A program made the position numbers and the translations under genes. From Welwitschia mirabilis (taxonomy: Eukaryota; Gnetophyta; Gnetopsida; Welwitschiales), in the NCBI GenBank assembly GCA_051453625.1, contig JBOZIK010000001.1, forward strand, positions 259,319,626-259,339,750: 20,125 nucleotides of DNA, written 5' to 3'. The notes beneath the pieces are model-generated. The model ran no database searches, had not been told where the DNA came from, and saw only the letters and a list, made by a program, of their open reading frames with translations. The first letter of the stretch is position 1; every line of letters begins with the position of its first letter. Shown here piece by piece: positions 9,335-19,694 of this stretch.

Positions 9335-9936
9335 NNNNNNNNNNNNNNNNNNNNNNNNNNNNNNNNNNNNNNNNNNNNNNNNNNNNNNNNNNNNNNNNNN
9401 NNNNNNNNNNNNNNNNNNNNNNNNNNNNNNNNNNNNNNNNNNNNNNNNNNNNNNNNNNNNNNNNNNNNNNNNNNNNNNNNNNNNNNNNNNNNNNNNNNNN
9501 NNNNNNNNNNNNNNNNNNNNNNNNNNNNNNNNNNNNNNNNNNNNNNNNNNNNNNNNNNNNNNNNNNNNNNNNNNNNNNNNNNNNNNNNNNNNNNNNNNNN
9601 NNNNNNNNNNNNNNNNNNNNNNNNNNNNNNNNNNNNNNNNNNNNNNNNNNNNNNNNNNNNNNNNNNNNNNNNNNNNNNNNNNNNNNNNNNNNNNNNNNNN
9701 NNNNNNNNNNNNNNNNNNNNNNNNNNNNNNNNNNNNNNNNNNNNNNNNNNNNNNNNNNNNNNNNNNNNNNNNNNNNNNNNNNNNNNNNNNNNNNNNNNNN
9801 NNNNNNNNNNNNNNNNNNNNNNNNNNNNNNNNNNNNNNNNNNNNNNNNNNNNNNNNNNNNNNNNNNNNNNNNNNNNNNNNNNNNNNNNNNNNNNNNNNNN
9901 NNNNNNNNNNNNNNNNNNNNNNNNNNNNNNNNNNNN
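9335..9936. other. Assembly gap (602 N) inside the 5' LTR
   Basis: The bases on either side are contiguous in the 3' LTR copy (3713/3714). The gap is therefore either spurious in size or hides a nested insertion absent from the other LTR. Apparent open frames through it are artefacts. Confidence 0.97.
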
Positions 9937-10046
9937 ATAGTGGTTTAGAAAATTCCCTACTCCATTCTTGATAATGAGCTTATCACTAAGCCTAATCTGG
10001 ATCTTTATTAACTCTTCCAAGTATTGCAGGTTCACTTATAGACTTT

Positions 10047-10148
10047 AATGGACTTTTATAAGCTAAGTCTTAACCTTTTCAATGGACTTTTATAGGCTAA
10101 GTCTCAACCTTTCCAATGGACTTTTGCAAGATAAGTCTTAACTTTTCA
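10047..10148 (-). repeat. Three 34-bp tandem repeats in the 5' LTR
   Basis: AATGGACTTTT begins at 10047, 10081 and 10115, an exact 34-bp period, each unit followed by an AAGTCTYAAC block. Counterpart of 3826-3926. The units lie downstream of the proposed TATA box, so they would be in the transcribed R/U5 leader. Confidence 0.85.
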
Positions 10149-10404
10149 CAATGTGTGGTAGTGATGATAGAATGCCCTAGTGCACTGATATCACTTGTTC
10201 TTTGATACAATGATTGTAATGAAGCTGTTCTCTTATAGATGATACAACAATGAAGTATAAGATTTAACCATGAATGTAGAAATACAATAGATATCAACTC
10301 ATTCTTAGTTAAGAATAAAATGTTAAGATGTTACAATAAAAATCACAAGTTTCAGTCCTTTTATAAAGAGTTAAAAAAGTCTTTTTAATGATCTCTCTCT
10401 TGGC

Positions 10405-10412
10405 TATTTATA
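10405..10412 (-). promoter_or_regulatory. Probable TATA box of the 5' LTR
   Basis: The minus strand reads TATAAATA within ATTATAAATAGCC. The 3' LTR has the related ATTATAAACA at 4181-4190. Transcription would start about 30 bases downstream, near 10375, which puts roughly 770 bp in U3. It is the best TATA match I saw in the LTR, but there is no experimental support. Confidence 0.45.
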
Positions 10413-10529
10413 ATAAAAGGCTTTCAGGATTTATTACAAGTAAAAATGTGCTTTTAATGGCTATAAATGACTATAAAATAAATACATAATAAACACATAA
10501 TAGATATAAAATTTCATTTCCATTTTGGC

Positions 10530-10990
10530 CAGTTGGCCCTCAAAGGTTTGGTTGATCCCTTCTGGTGTCATGACTTAAATAGGTCATCTAAGTGAACTTT
10601 TTAGTTATTCTAGTTTCTTATGGCTTCATATTTAGTCAACCCCTCAGGATCCAATTGACCCCTTATTTGATTATTGACATAATTGTTTGGTCTCCCACTT
10701 GTTCTGATAAAAATTCATTCCAGTTTTTACATCAGGTTTAGTTAACCCCTTAGAAGTCTAGTTGATCCCTTGACGATCGGCTCAGGGATATTAGCTACAT
10801 AGTGCCTAGGCCCAGTCGACCTCTTATAGGTCTAGTCAATTCCTTGATAATCTATTTAGGAGTATTAATTCTCAGATTCTCAAATCTAGTTAATCCCTTA
10901 TACGACTGATTGACCCCTCTAAATTCAGTTCAATTCTAAGAGTATGCTCTAGGTGTGGTTGATCCCTTAAAAATTCGATCAACCCCTCAA
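10530..10990 (-). repeat. U3 array of paired TTGACCCCT-like motifs, 5' LTR copy
   Basis: Counterpart of 4280-4750. Variants include ATTGACCCC, AGTTGATCCC, AGTCGACCTC and TCGATCAACCCCTC. The arrays lie upstream of the proposed TATA box on the minus strand, where enhancer-like repeats of LTR elements are usually found. Confidence 0.6.
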
Positions 10991-11149
10991 GTGGGTAAGT
11001 TAACTTGATAGATTTCCAGTGATCAGAATGTAATATTCCTAGCTTTATCATCTTACTTGCATGTGGTTAATATTTTCTACATAAGAGACACAAAATTCAC
11101 TTCATAAAAAACATTAGTTTGACATCAATTGTCAAAACATAATCTAACA

Positions 11150-11154
11150 ATAGT
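11150..11154. repeat. Target-site duplication, right copy
   Basis: ATAGT immediately outside the 5' LTR start; partner of ATATT at 3526-3530 with one mismatch. The placement depends on the LTR beginning TGTTAG on the minus strand, which the second LTR supports independently. Confidence 0.6.
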
Positions 11155-11925
11155 TACTTTTAAATGATGTATTATAACTAGCTTTTTACATAACTTTGCA
11201 TTCTTTAAAGCATTAAACTTTATTACATTTTTAATTATAGATTTTCTTGAGGTTAAGAAAAGTTATTTCTTAGCATAGTAACTTTATTTAAAAGGACTAA
11301 AGGACGAGACTCTTATTTTATAAAGAATTTTCTTTTTCTTTTTTAATCTTTAACTATATTTTACTAGTTAATTTCATGATATTTTATTTACCCTAAGATC
11401 AATTTTGTTTAAACTATCCATGCCATTATGATGCATCAAAATTATTTAGTGAAAAGACACTCCTCTAGAATATTATTAATCATAAAGATAATACCTTTTA
11501 TTTACATTCATCCTTCTACATACAAATAATTAACTATTATTATTATTACATTTAAATAAGCTATACATAAGATGGCTTACATACTTGGTATATTCCTTAC
11601 TTTCATGTTCTATCTAGAACATTCTTGTTTCATATTAGTCCATTTCTTTTCTTTTTCAAAAATAAAGCTCAAGTTCTTATGGGAAAATACCCATGTAGGT
11701 AACTTCTTTTGAGCTTAAATATAAGATTAATAAATAATTAGTTTTTTTAATTATTGTTTCTTTAGTATGTATTTTAGTAAAGAAAATTATCAAAACATGA
11801 TACAACACATTCATAATGTGATGGTGCTAGTCAAAGTAATAAATTTAGACCTTTAGTAAAATAATTATTAATTTATATAATTTAAAAATCTATTATTCAA
11901 ATAGATTTTTGATGTTTTCATTATA
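11155..11925. other. AT-rich intergenic sequence, no gene seen
   Basis: No coding signal on either strand. A perfect 11-bp inverted repeat (AAAAATCTATT, 5-nt loop) lies at 11884-11910, just before the next gap. A short ATT run occurs near 11535. Confidence 0.55.
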
Positions 11926-12346
11926 NNNNNNNNNNNNNNNNNNNNNNNNNNNNNNNNNNNNNNNNNNNNNNNNNNNNNNNNNNNNNNNNNNNNNNNNNNN
12001 NNNNNNNNNNNNNNNNNNNNNNNNNNNNNNNNNNNNNNNNNNNNNNNNNNNNNNNNNNNNNNNNNNNNNNNNNNNNNNNNNNNNNNNNNNNNNNNNNNNN
12101 NNNNNNNNNNNNNNNNNNNNNNNNNNNNNNNNNNNNNNNNNNNNNNNNNNNNNNNNNNNNNNNNNNNNNNNNNNNNNNNNNNNNNNNNNNNNNNNNNNNN
12201 NNNNNNNNNNNNNNNNNNNNNNNNNNNNNNNNNNNNNNNNNNNNNNNNNNNNNNNNNNNNNNNNNNNNNNNNNNNNNNNNNNNNNNNNNNNNNNNNNNNN
12301 NNNNNNNNNNNNNNNNNNNNNNNNNNNNNNNNNNNNNNNNNNNNNN
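11926..12346. other. Assembly gap (421 N)
   Basis: Run of unknown bases. A strong short hairpin lies 16 bases before its left edge. Any open frame through it is an artefact. Confidence 0.98.
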
Positions 12347-15300
12347 TTTATATTAAAGATACGTTAAGGGTAAATTATTAAGTTTAAATCTAAATAACAT
12401 GATTTAATGTATTTTCTAAAACATAAACCACAGATTTATAAGGTTGTTTTTAATAAAACTAAAAGGATTTAGAATATCTAAAAATTTGATAGCATATATT
12501 AGTTTATTTGAGTAAGTATATTCTAAATGTACTTTGATATGAGAATTTTATTTTTGTATTTATTTTTTACTCAAATTTTTTATGATCTTATGAATATATA
12601 TGCATGTTTAATAAAGAATTATTAAAGTTTAATACATTTACAAATAATGGATATCTTGAATATTAATATTATTTCTTAATTTAACTATATGATCTTAAAA
12701 TTTTAACATAAAGCTAGTGAAAATCTAGATAAGAAAAAAATAATGGGCTCATGGCAAAATAATGATGATAACTTCATCATGTTGTATAGTCTTTGACTTA
12801 TGTAGTTTTTAAACAAAAAAAATCCTATAAATTTTTTAAAAATAAATTCTTTATTAAATAAACTCATTAGTACATATGTTCAAAAGTAAGACTTAAGATG
12901 AATAGCTTCTACAGAAATATTTACAAAGAAGAATAAGGATAAATGAGTTACTAGTAAATTGTGTATATAAAACTTGAACATATAGAGGAATAAAATTATT
13001 TAATTACTTTGAAGGTAATGAATTCTAGTCAACTGCTTCTAGTAAATGATCCTTGTTTTAAAGTCCTAGTATTGCTACTAAATATTATTAATATGTAAAC
13101 ATAGAATCATAAGAAAAGAGAAGGAAAATATTTATTATATAAATACATACTTATAAAAATAACTTTAATAAAAGATTATTAAGCTATAATTAAAAGAGAT
13201 AAACTAGAGAAGAACAACATCAACCATAAAGGGAATTATTCCTTTACTCCATAATAAAAATATCTAGCTAGAAATTAAGATATTATAAATAACTCAATAA
13301 TTAACATTCGTTTTTAATGAATGTAATACTTAGCTTTAACTAGTGCTAGAATTCTTTGCAAGAATTTCTCTTCTCGATAAGTTTCCTTTTTAGAGTTAAT
13401 AGAAAATCAAGTAGTATTTGGTTATTAATGTCTTTTTTATTAGAATACCATAAAGCTTTAGAATAACTAGTTTAGTATTGTCTTTTTTCCAATATACTTT
13501 CTGTTAACAAAAGTATGTATAAATTATAGACATGATGAGGTGAAATCATTTTATATTTGAGTAGTCTTATCCATCAGTAGAAAGGACCTCTAATAGCATC
13601 TCAATGTGTACAAATAAAAAATTATATTAAGGTACAAAAAGTTAAAAATAAAGATCTACTGATAAAAAGAAAAAAGAAGCCACATCTTTCATAATCATCA
13701 AAAAGGCCAAAAGGCCTTGAAGACATTTTTCACAAAAGTTAAATCTAGCATTATGCTGGAGTAGGATCTATACTTTACCACCTCATATTTATAAATCTAT
13801 CCTAAGATTTGCAATTTGGAAATTTTTAAAAATATATTCTTCAAGGAATTTGTCATGCATTTAGATGCCTAAGAAATTTTATTATGACATTAAATTCTTA
13901 CATTCATGTGACTAATATCCTATGCTATTATTCTATCCTTTAAATTATCTTTGGATGCATGTAGAGAGATAAAACTTTATGCCATCTAGTAAGATCTTTC
14001 TTAATCACATAATTTAAAAGTTATAAGACCTTGGAAAGATATTTGAATAATAAGGATAGGGATACTAAGGCATATTCCTTGAGTAATTCCTAAAATTTTA
14101 GTACTATGCCATAGCAAATGCCTCATATAGAGGACTCAAGAAAGGGGAAAACACATAGCAAGGTTAAAGGAGGGAATGAAAGAGGATGAATAAGCCATGA
14201 TAGACAATCAAAAACAAAATTACATAACTTAGATGAGGATTGTGTATGAAAATATTCCTAAGTAGGGATTTGAGCCTTTCAAATGAGGGGTCTCATTGAG
14301 AAAGAATGGGAGGTTATGGGGAGGGATGAAAATAGGAGAGTGAGAGTTAAGTAGACAAAGTGAAGGAAGGAGTTAATAATATGGAGAAGAAGTCAAGAAT
14401 ACATTAGTTGTCTACTCAAAGGGATAAGGATGGGACTTTTTCCTCCTATATTTTAATTTTTTGCATTTGTTTTTCTTTCTAGAGAATAACTAACTTAGGG
14501 GGGATTATCTTCCATAAGCCTTACAAACTTCTTTGTGAATTTTTAAAGAGAACTAGGATGTGTCCTAAGTACTATAACATGAATTCTTTATTTTTAAATA
14601 ATTTAATATATAGGATGGGATATTTACCTTTAAGTTATCCTTAAGACATCACATCAAAATCATGTTAAAACCCTTAAGTTTTGCATTATTACTAAACTAA
14701 TTTAGGTATGAATGCACCCTACTATTTTCTAGATTAGGTCTATCCTAGCCTTTAGTAGGTTCTTACTCTTTATTCTAATTATATAGCTATCATGGAAATA
14801 TTCCATTACAAGTTATTCTTAGGCATCTAGGTTTAGGATTTCTACTTCCATGGGAATTTCCAACATCTTGCAATAGATTTTATTGATATTAAAATTTGCA
14901 TTCTCTTAAAAAATATATGTTTTCATTTCTATTCATAAAAAAACTCTATGAAATTGAATATTATTGGACCTTTTATACTTCTCAAATTACTTCCCATCAT
15001 ATCTAATAACTAACAACCAAAACTCTTCATTTTATTCATATCTTATAAAGGTCATAAGTTTATGGATGGGATGCCTTTCTATTACCCCTATGAAAACCTT
15101 CCTTTAGTACTAAGAAATTGAAATGATTGTTTATTATGGAGTTCTTTTAATATTTTGAAATATAGAATTATTCTTTGTCTATCACAAGTATCATAGCATT
15201 AATTATTTTAGCTTATCAGTGAAAACCTCTTTTGTAGTAAAGTTTATATTAACATATAGCTATGTAATGAGTTATCTTGTCTATTCATAGGTGTTAAATA

Positions 15301-15680
15301 ATAAGGGAATGATTTATCCCTCCTTGTGCCAAAGAGTATAAATTTTATTAATGTGTAATTTAATTAGTCTATTCATAGTTAGAATGGCTCATTTAGTTAC
15401 GATCCAAATAAACATTTTAACTTAACTTAGTAAAATTCCTTTTCATGCTAGCGTAGTATCATAACCTTCTCCATGTTTTATAATAATTAATCTATTTTTC
15501 TAGTTATTGGTTACACTTAGATCATTAAGATACTATACGAACTTTCTAATGTTCTTTCATAATAAGGAATTAGGAGTGTTGGAATCCTCATATTCTTCAT
15601 ATTTCATATCTGTTAGGAAGATCATATTACTTGATCTTTGTTTAGTCTTTTATAGATATTATGTTGTCTTGTGGTCATGA
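12347..15680. other. AT-rich sequence, no gene supported
   Basis: No open frame or domain I can defend. A purine-rich stretch on the plus strand at about 14280-14400 contains many GGAG/GAAG words. The right end (about 14900-15680) may belong to the 3' part of the minus-strand LINE next to it, but I found no firm motif there. The true LINE end and its poly-A tail were not located. Confidence 0.5.
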
Positions 15681-16620
15681 TATCTTTAATGTGATAAATA
15701 CCTAGATCCAAAAATTTCTTTTCTTTACTGATTTCTTATCATTTAATTAGGTTGATATGATTCTTTTCTTTACCTCTAGACAAGAAAAATATTCTACACT
15801 ACTTTAAGAAGTGGCCTACATTTTCTGATGGGGCAATACTAGCCCTAATATACTAACTGATTGAGCTAATACAAGTATTAAGTAGTACTTATTTATCTTA
15901 TAAAGATAAGATGTGGTTGTTTGAGCATTTCATGTGCTAATTTTATGTCAACTCTTTATTGTGTTCTCCAAATACATATCCACTCCCATCCCTTTTTTGA
16001 TGCTCATACCACTCATACTAAGACTCGTATTACTATTGGTAGTGTTGAAAAAATAAAATTTGGACTTGTTCTAATTTATTATAAGGCTTTCTAGATTATT
16101 AAATTCATTAAGGCTATTAATTATTACCTTAACATCTTCTTTGATGGCTTTAATAGTGATCATGATATCATAGGCATAGTGACTATTTAGAAAAACTTGA
16201 TCCTCTGTAGAAATCCGTTTTGTTTTATATTCTTTAGAAAATTTCCATAGTATCCATGACAAAAATGAATGAGATAGGATAATAATGGATCCTCTTATCT
16301 AAGATCCCTAAGTAAAAGTGAAAAAAACCATACACAGTGTTATTAATTTTAATTAAAAATATTAGTATTTTTTGTAGACCTAGAAATAAATTCACCATTT
16401 GGTTTTGAAATTCCTTTTTAATAAGAACTTAATAAAATATTTTAAAATTAACTAAATCATAGGCTTTTACAATGTCTAGCATGATAAACATAGCAGGGAA
16501 TTTGTGAGCTTTATAAAAATGAATTATCTTATGAATTAAAATAATTTAATCTTAGATGTATTATGACTTAATAAATATTACCTTGTTGGAATTAACAAGT
16601 ATTGATAAAATCTAGTTTAG
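15681..16620 (-). pseudogene. LINE (non-LTR retrotransposon) reverse transcriptase remnant
   Basis: Minus-strand blocks occur in the order expected for a plant L1-type LINE. First is MLDIVKAYDLVNF (16444-16476), matching the KLDFEKAYDRVNW motif. Next is GILDKRIHYYPISFIF (16267-16308), a decayed GIRQGDPLSPFLFI. Then comes HYAYDIMI (YAYD codons 16167-16178), where the catalytic YADD has lost its first aspartate to Y. About 370 bases further on, RIFFLSRGKEKNHINLIK and FLDLGIYHIKDI (15681-15795) resemble the FLW..K.HLV.W and GGLGI.DL stretch before zf-RVT. Several stops and shifts are present, and the longest open part is 16071-16262. No endonuclease part was seen upstream of about 16620, so it may be 5'-truncated, as LINE copies often are. 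Confidence 0.65.
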
Positions 16621-16649
16621 ATGATTCCATTTGCCAAATATTTTATGTT

Positions 16650-17680
16650 TTATTTAGATATGTTAATGTGAATAGAAATATGTCATAAAAAACACAAATC
16701 AGACTCAGACCTTTAAGATAATATCTCACAAAATTTTACCTTAGAATTAAAAATACTAAATTAATTACTGAAGATGTCTATTGAATGGAAAAAATCTATG
16801 GGAAAGGCATCTACAATCTTAAAGACATCTATGGTGAAGACATCTAGAGATTCAAATATTTCTCTGTTGAACCAGTTTCCAAATACACTATACTGAAAGA
16901 TGAATCTAACATAGAAGAAATATATCTACATGTTTGAAGATGTTTATACTAAACTTAAGCAAGTAATAGGGTCAATTTATTCTTTAATGAATTATTTACT
17001 TTTCAAGAAAGCTATCAATGTTTACATCATTAATTCATCTTCATGAAGGCCTAGAGATCATACAATTCAATTTTCATCGAATTCTGGGCATCTTAATTAA
17101 AGATATATACCAAGTTAAAGATAGCTATCTGATAGTAGATGTCTATAATTTTAATGACATATTTGATAAAGGTTTATGTCAAATAAAATAAAATATGTAT
17201 ACTTGATGCTTACCCATTTTTATTTATTACATGATAGTTACAAATTTTAAATGATTAATCCTTAAGGTTAAACAGCTATAAACTCTTTAAAAGACATAAA
17301 GACGCGATGTGATAGATAGATCTAATGAATCTATAGCATGTAAATAAAAACACATGAATACCTAAGTGATCGGATCTACTCATTAAGCATCAAGTTATTC
17401 TTTGCAAGGAAATTTCAAGTAACTACATTGTTTGTTCATTTCGATCCTATGACACTGCATCATTTTTTAGCATTCATGGTAAGGTTCTCCATCAAAGGTA
17501 CATCATTTTTGGTTTATTTTGTATTTGTTATTATTTATTTGTTGGACTATCATATTCTTTAATACTCTTATATAGTCCATTTCTTATTATCAAACCTAAG
17601 GATTCCTTATCACAGTTTCATTTATAAGGAAATACTTATATAGATTTGTGCTTTTGTGAGTGCATATGAGCATGTTATAT
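16650..17680. other. Unassigned sequence, possible LTR-like repeat
   Basis: No coding signal. AGATGTCT (16772-16779, 17137-17144) and its reverse complement AGACATCT (16823-16830, 16838-16845) recur, giving a small mixed-orientation cluster. Base composition is less extreme than to the left. It may be a fragment of another LTR, but I found no partner copy, primer site or clear ends. Confidence 0.4.
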
Positions 17681-17842
17681 TATTGTAATATTGGTTTTCC
17701 ATAAAGGGAAGAGAGTGATACCTTATGAGGAGCATCTCTCTTTGTAATTATGCTTGTGTACACATTTTTGCTATTATGTTATTGGTTATTCCTTAGGAGT
17801 AGAGACTGATACCTTGCAAGAAGCTTCTTATTTTTTTTATAA
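17680..17842. repeat. Imperfect ~90-bp tandem duplication
   Basis: Copy one contains ATTGGTTTTCC and GAGAGTGATACCTTATGAGG. Copy two, about 91 bases on, has ATTGGTTATTCC and GAGACTGATACCTTGCAAG. Spacing and word order are kept although many bases differ, which suggests an old tandem duplication. Confidence 0.6.
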
Positions 17843-18195
17843 GGTTGGTAGTTCTTTAAAACCACTATTATTTATAGGTTATGAATATCTATAGGTATGG
17901 ATAAAGCTATTCTCCATTTGTAAACATATCCAGATTAGAAAATCACATTATCTTAGTAAGTCATTTATTATGCTATTTTTATTTTGTTATTTATTGCGGT
18001 GCAAATTTATGCAATCTTAAAGTCCTTAGGTAAACTTATAAATCATATAACTTGCACAAAAACACACACTAGTATAGATGGGGTTCACCTGAATGTCATA
18101 ATCCCAATGAAGGCACTAGGCTCAGAATTAGAAAATTGGTTTTCAAGGGTAATTTTGGTATTTTATCTTTTACTTAACTAAGAGTAAATAATAAA

Positions 18196-18255
18196 GTAAA
18201 TGCAATGCCAAATGAAGATGAAATGCAAGTAAATGGAAATGGAAATGAGATGAGA
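18196..18255. repeat. Degenerate AAATGN hexamer array 1
   Basis: Repeated words of the type AAATGC, AAATGG and AAATGA at roughly 6-base steps, for example AAATGGAAATGGAAATGAG. A second array lies at 18331-18375. Confidence 0.7.
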
Positions 18256-18330
18256 TTCTACATAGATCCTAATCCTTCTGTTACAAGAACTAGCTTTTAG
18301 CCTCTCTATCACAAATACTATCAATTAGAA

Positions 18331-18375
18331 CATAGAATGAAATATGGAAATGAAAATGGAAATGCAATGCAAATC
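18331..18375. repeat. Degenerate AAATGN hexamer array 2
   Basis: Same word family as 18196-18255 (ATGGAAATGAAAATGGAAAT). The arrays are about 75 bases apart, either one interrupted microsatellite or a duplicated one. Confidence 0.65.
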
Positions 18376-18379
18376 TACT

Positions 18380-19600
18380 ATTAACCAAGGTTAACCTTAA
18401 TAAAGGTTGCCCTTATGATCTAAATAAATAATAGCTTGTCACTAACTAAGGCCAACTTAAACCATAAGGAACATTTACAAAATCGAAATAAAAAGAGTAT
18501 TTGTATTAATCAGAAGAACATTACATCCACTTACAATAGAATAACAACTCCTCAATGGAAGAGACACAGCCTAACACCAAGGAAATTCCTTTTTGTAGCT
18601 ATTGGATGGACCTCCTACCTTCAAGCTTTTATCACAAGCATATCAAGTACAAAATATGGTAAAATGAAATGAAGGGGGAGATGGGTATTTATAGACCCTC
18701 GAAAGAAGAAATGGATGGCCAAAAACTCAAGGCGGGGGAAGAGACCCTGACAACTTGCGTGGCCCATTGGCACACATTACAAAGAAGAAAAGAGTTTTTG
18801 TCCTGTGTGTCATCCACATGACCAAGGAGATGACACTACATTAGCAGCTTGGATTGTGTTCCCTGTGCTTTGGTTTGTGTGTCATACACTTGCCGCTAGT
18901 TCTCACATGTTCTCTTCATTGTTGTTAGGATGATTAAATGGATGATACCTTCTTGATGTGTGTACTAGGTCCTACAGTTGACACCGTAGGTTTCTATCCA
19001 CCTCAGCAATCCTATTGTTTTGAGTGTTGTTCACACGACCAAGGGGACAATAGTCTTATTTTCTTCTTTCTTTCAAAGGTAAGTCAATATTTGCATTTTT
19101 TCATTCTTCTCCTATCCTGTAATCTCAGAATCAACTCGAGAATCTGCCAAAGATGCTGGATATCACTTATTTTTCTAATCAACTTATCATTCCTTCATAA
19201 TCCTCAGTATTGCATCAAAACCTAAATAACTACCCTGCAAAATTACTCAAAACACATCATCAAATTCCCACAAATTGACATCGCAATATAGCCCCCTACT
19301 TAGCCTTGTCAGTCCCTGACAAAGTAAGCGATCACTAGATTGCAAGCCAATTTGAAAATACTGCATATCAATTGTAACTGAGTATATAAAAATGATATTG
19401 TCCATTAAGCAAATACAAGTTCTAAAAAAAAAATTCAAAGCCCCCTACTTAAACATGTCACTATAGGATGAATGCAACATAATAAAACTTATTAAAGTGC
19501 ACATGCTGCTAGACCTGCACGTCAAAATTTTACCCAGAACAACCTTGGTAGATTAAATTATTAATATTTCAATACCCAGAAAGGTATCCTACCCTCCTCC
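18380..19600. other. Intergenic sequence with short dispersed repeats, no gene supported
   Basis: Less AT-rich than the rest. Open frames of 60-95 codons on both strands show no domain, no consistent codon use and no splice-site logic, so I do not call them. Short repeats include AGCCCCCTACTTA near 19290 and 19440, and CACATGACCAAGGAGA (about 18817) against CACACGACCAAGGGGA (about 19031). Confidence 0.5.
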
Positions 19601-19665
19601 CCTCCCTCCTCCCAACCCCTACAAGAGAAGTAAGTTGTCCCAGATTGCACCTGAAAGAGTGAGAG

Positions 19666-19694
19666 TGTCATCCCCATTTGTCATGGGGATGACA
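19666..19694. repeat. Perfect 12-bp inverted repeat (hairpin)
   Basis: TGTCATCCCCAT and ATGGGGATGACA flank the 5-base loop TTGTC. GATGACAGAA then recurs 13 bases on, giving a short direct repeat beside the stem. Function unknown. It may be a chance or repeat-derived structure. Confidence 0.85.

Larger units (their letters stand above)
3531..11149 (-). mobile_element. Decayed non-autonomous Copia LTR retrotransposon, Sirevirus-like
   Basis: A complete minus-strand element about 7.0 kb long without its 602 N. Both LTRs start TGTTAGATT and end in CA. The 5' LTR is followed by a primer-binding site, and the 3' LTR is preceded by a polypurine tract. The flanks are ATATT (3526-3530) and ATAGT (11150-11154), a 5-bp target duplication with one change. 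The internal 4.2 kb reads gag, zinc knuckle, coiled coil, protease motif and gag-pre-integrase, then an unrelated ORF in place of integrase, reverse transcriptase and RNase H. LTRs of ~1.4 kb, repeated U3 motifs and multiple polypurine tracts fit what I recall of Sireviruses; this lineage call is inference. Every frame carries stops or shifts, and a hand-aligned 90-base LTR stretch differs at roughly 15% of sites, so the insertion is old. Confidence 0.88.
9139..11149 (-). repeat. 5' long terminal repeat (1409 bp plus 602 N)
   Basis: Second LTR copy. On the minus strand it starts TGTTAGATT at 11149 and ends CGATTCTCA at 9139, next to the primer-binding site. Known bases total 1409, close to the 1374 of the 3' LTR. 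The 602-N run lies between CAAAAGTTTT (ends 9334) and ATAGTGG (starts 9937). The matching positions 3713 and 3714 are adjacent in the 3' LTR, so no LTR sequence is missing at the gap. Confidence 0.92.

Noticed and set aside
9316-10035. Long open frames across the 602-N gap
   Set aside because: Open only because N cannot encode a stop. The sequence is LTR.
10097-10297. Minus-strand 66-codon frame in the 5' LTR
   Set aside because: Lies in R/U5 with the 34-bp repeats, and the same frame is not kept open in the other LTR. No domain.
11909-12367. Open frame across the 421-N gap
   Set aside because: Only a few real codons flank the N run.
13703-13718. AAGGCC/GGCCTT mini-hairpin
   Set aside because: A six-base stem is expected by chance in a window of this size.
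14280-14540. Possible zf-RVT end of the LINE or purine-rich regulatory tract
   Set aside because: A minus-strand fragment (WKIIPPKLVIL-like) recalls the WK.PPK motif, but nothing next to it supports this. Purine richness alone is not evidence of a function.
17984-18181. Plus-strand 65-codon frame
   Set aside because: Hydrophobic at the start but no recognisable family, start context or neighbouring exon. Likely chance.
18436-19438. Several 60-95 codon frames on both strands
   Set aside because: No domain, no consistent composition and no credible splice pattern. I cannot tell them from chance frames.
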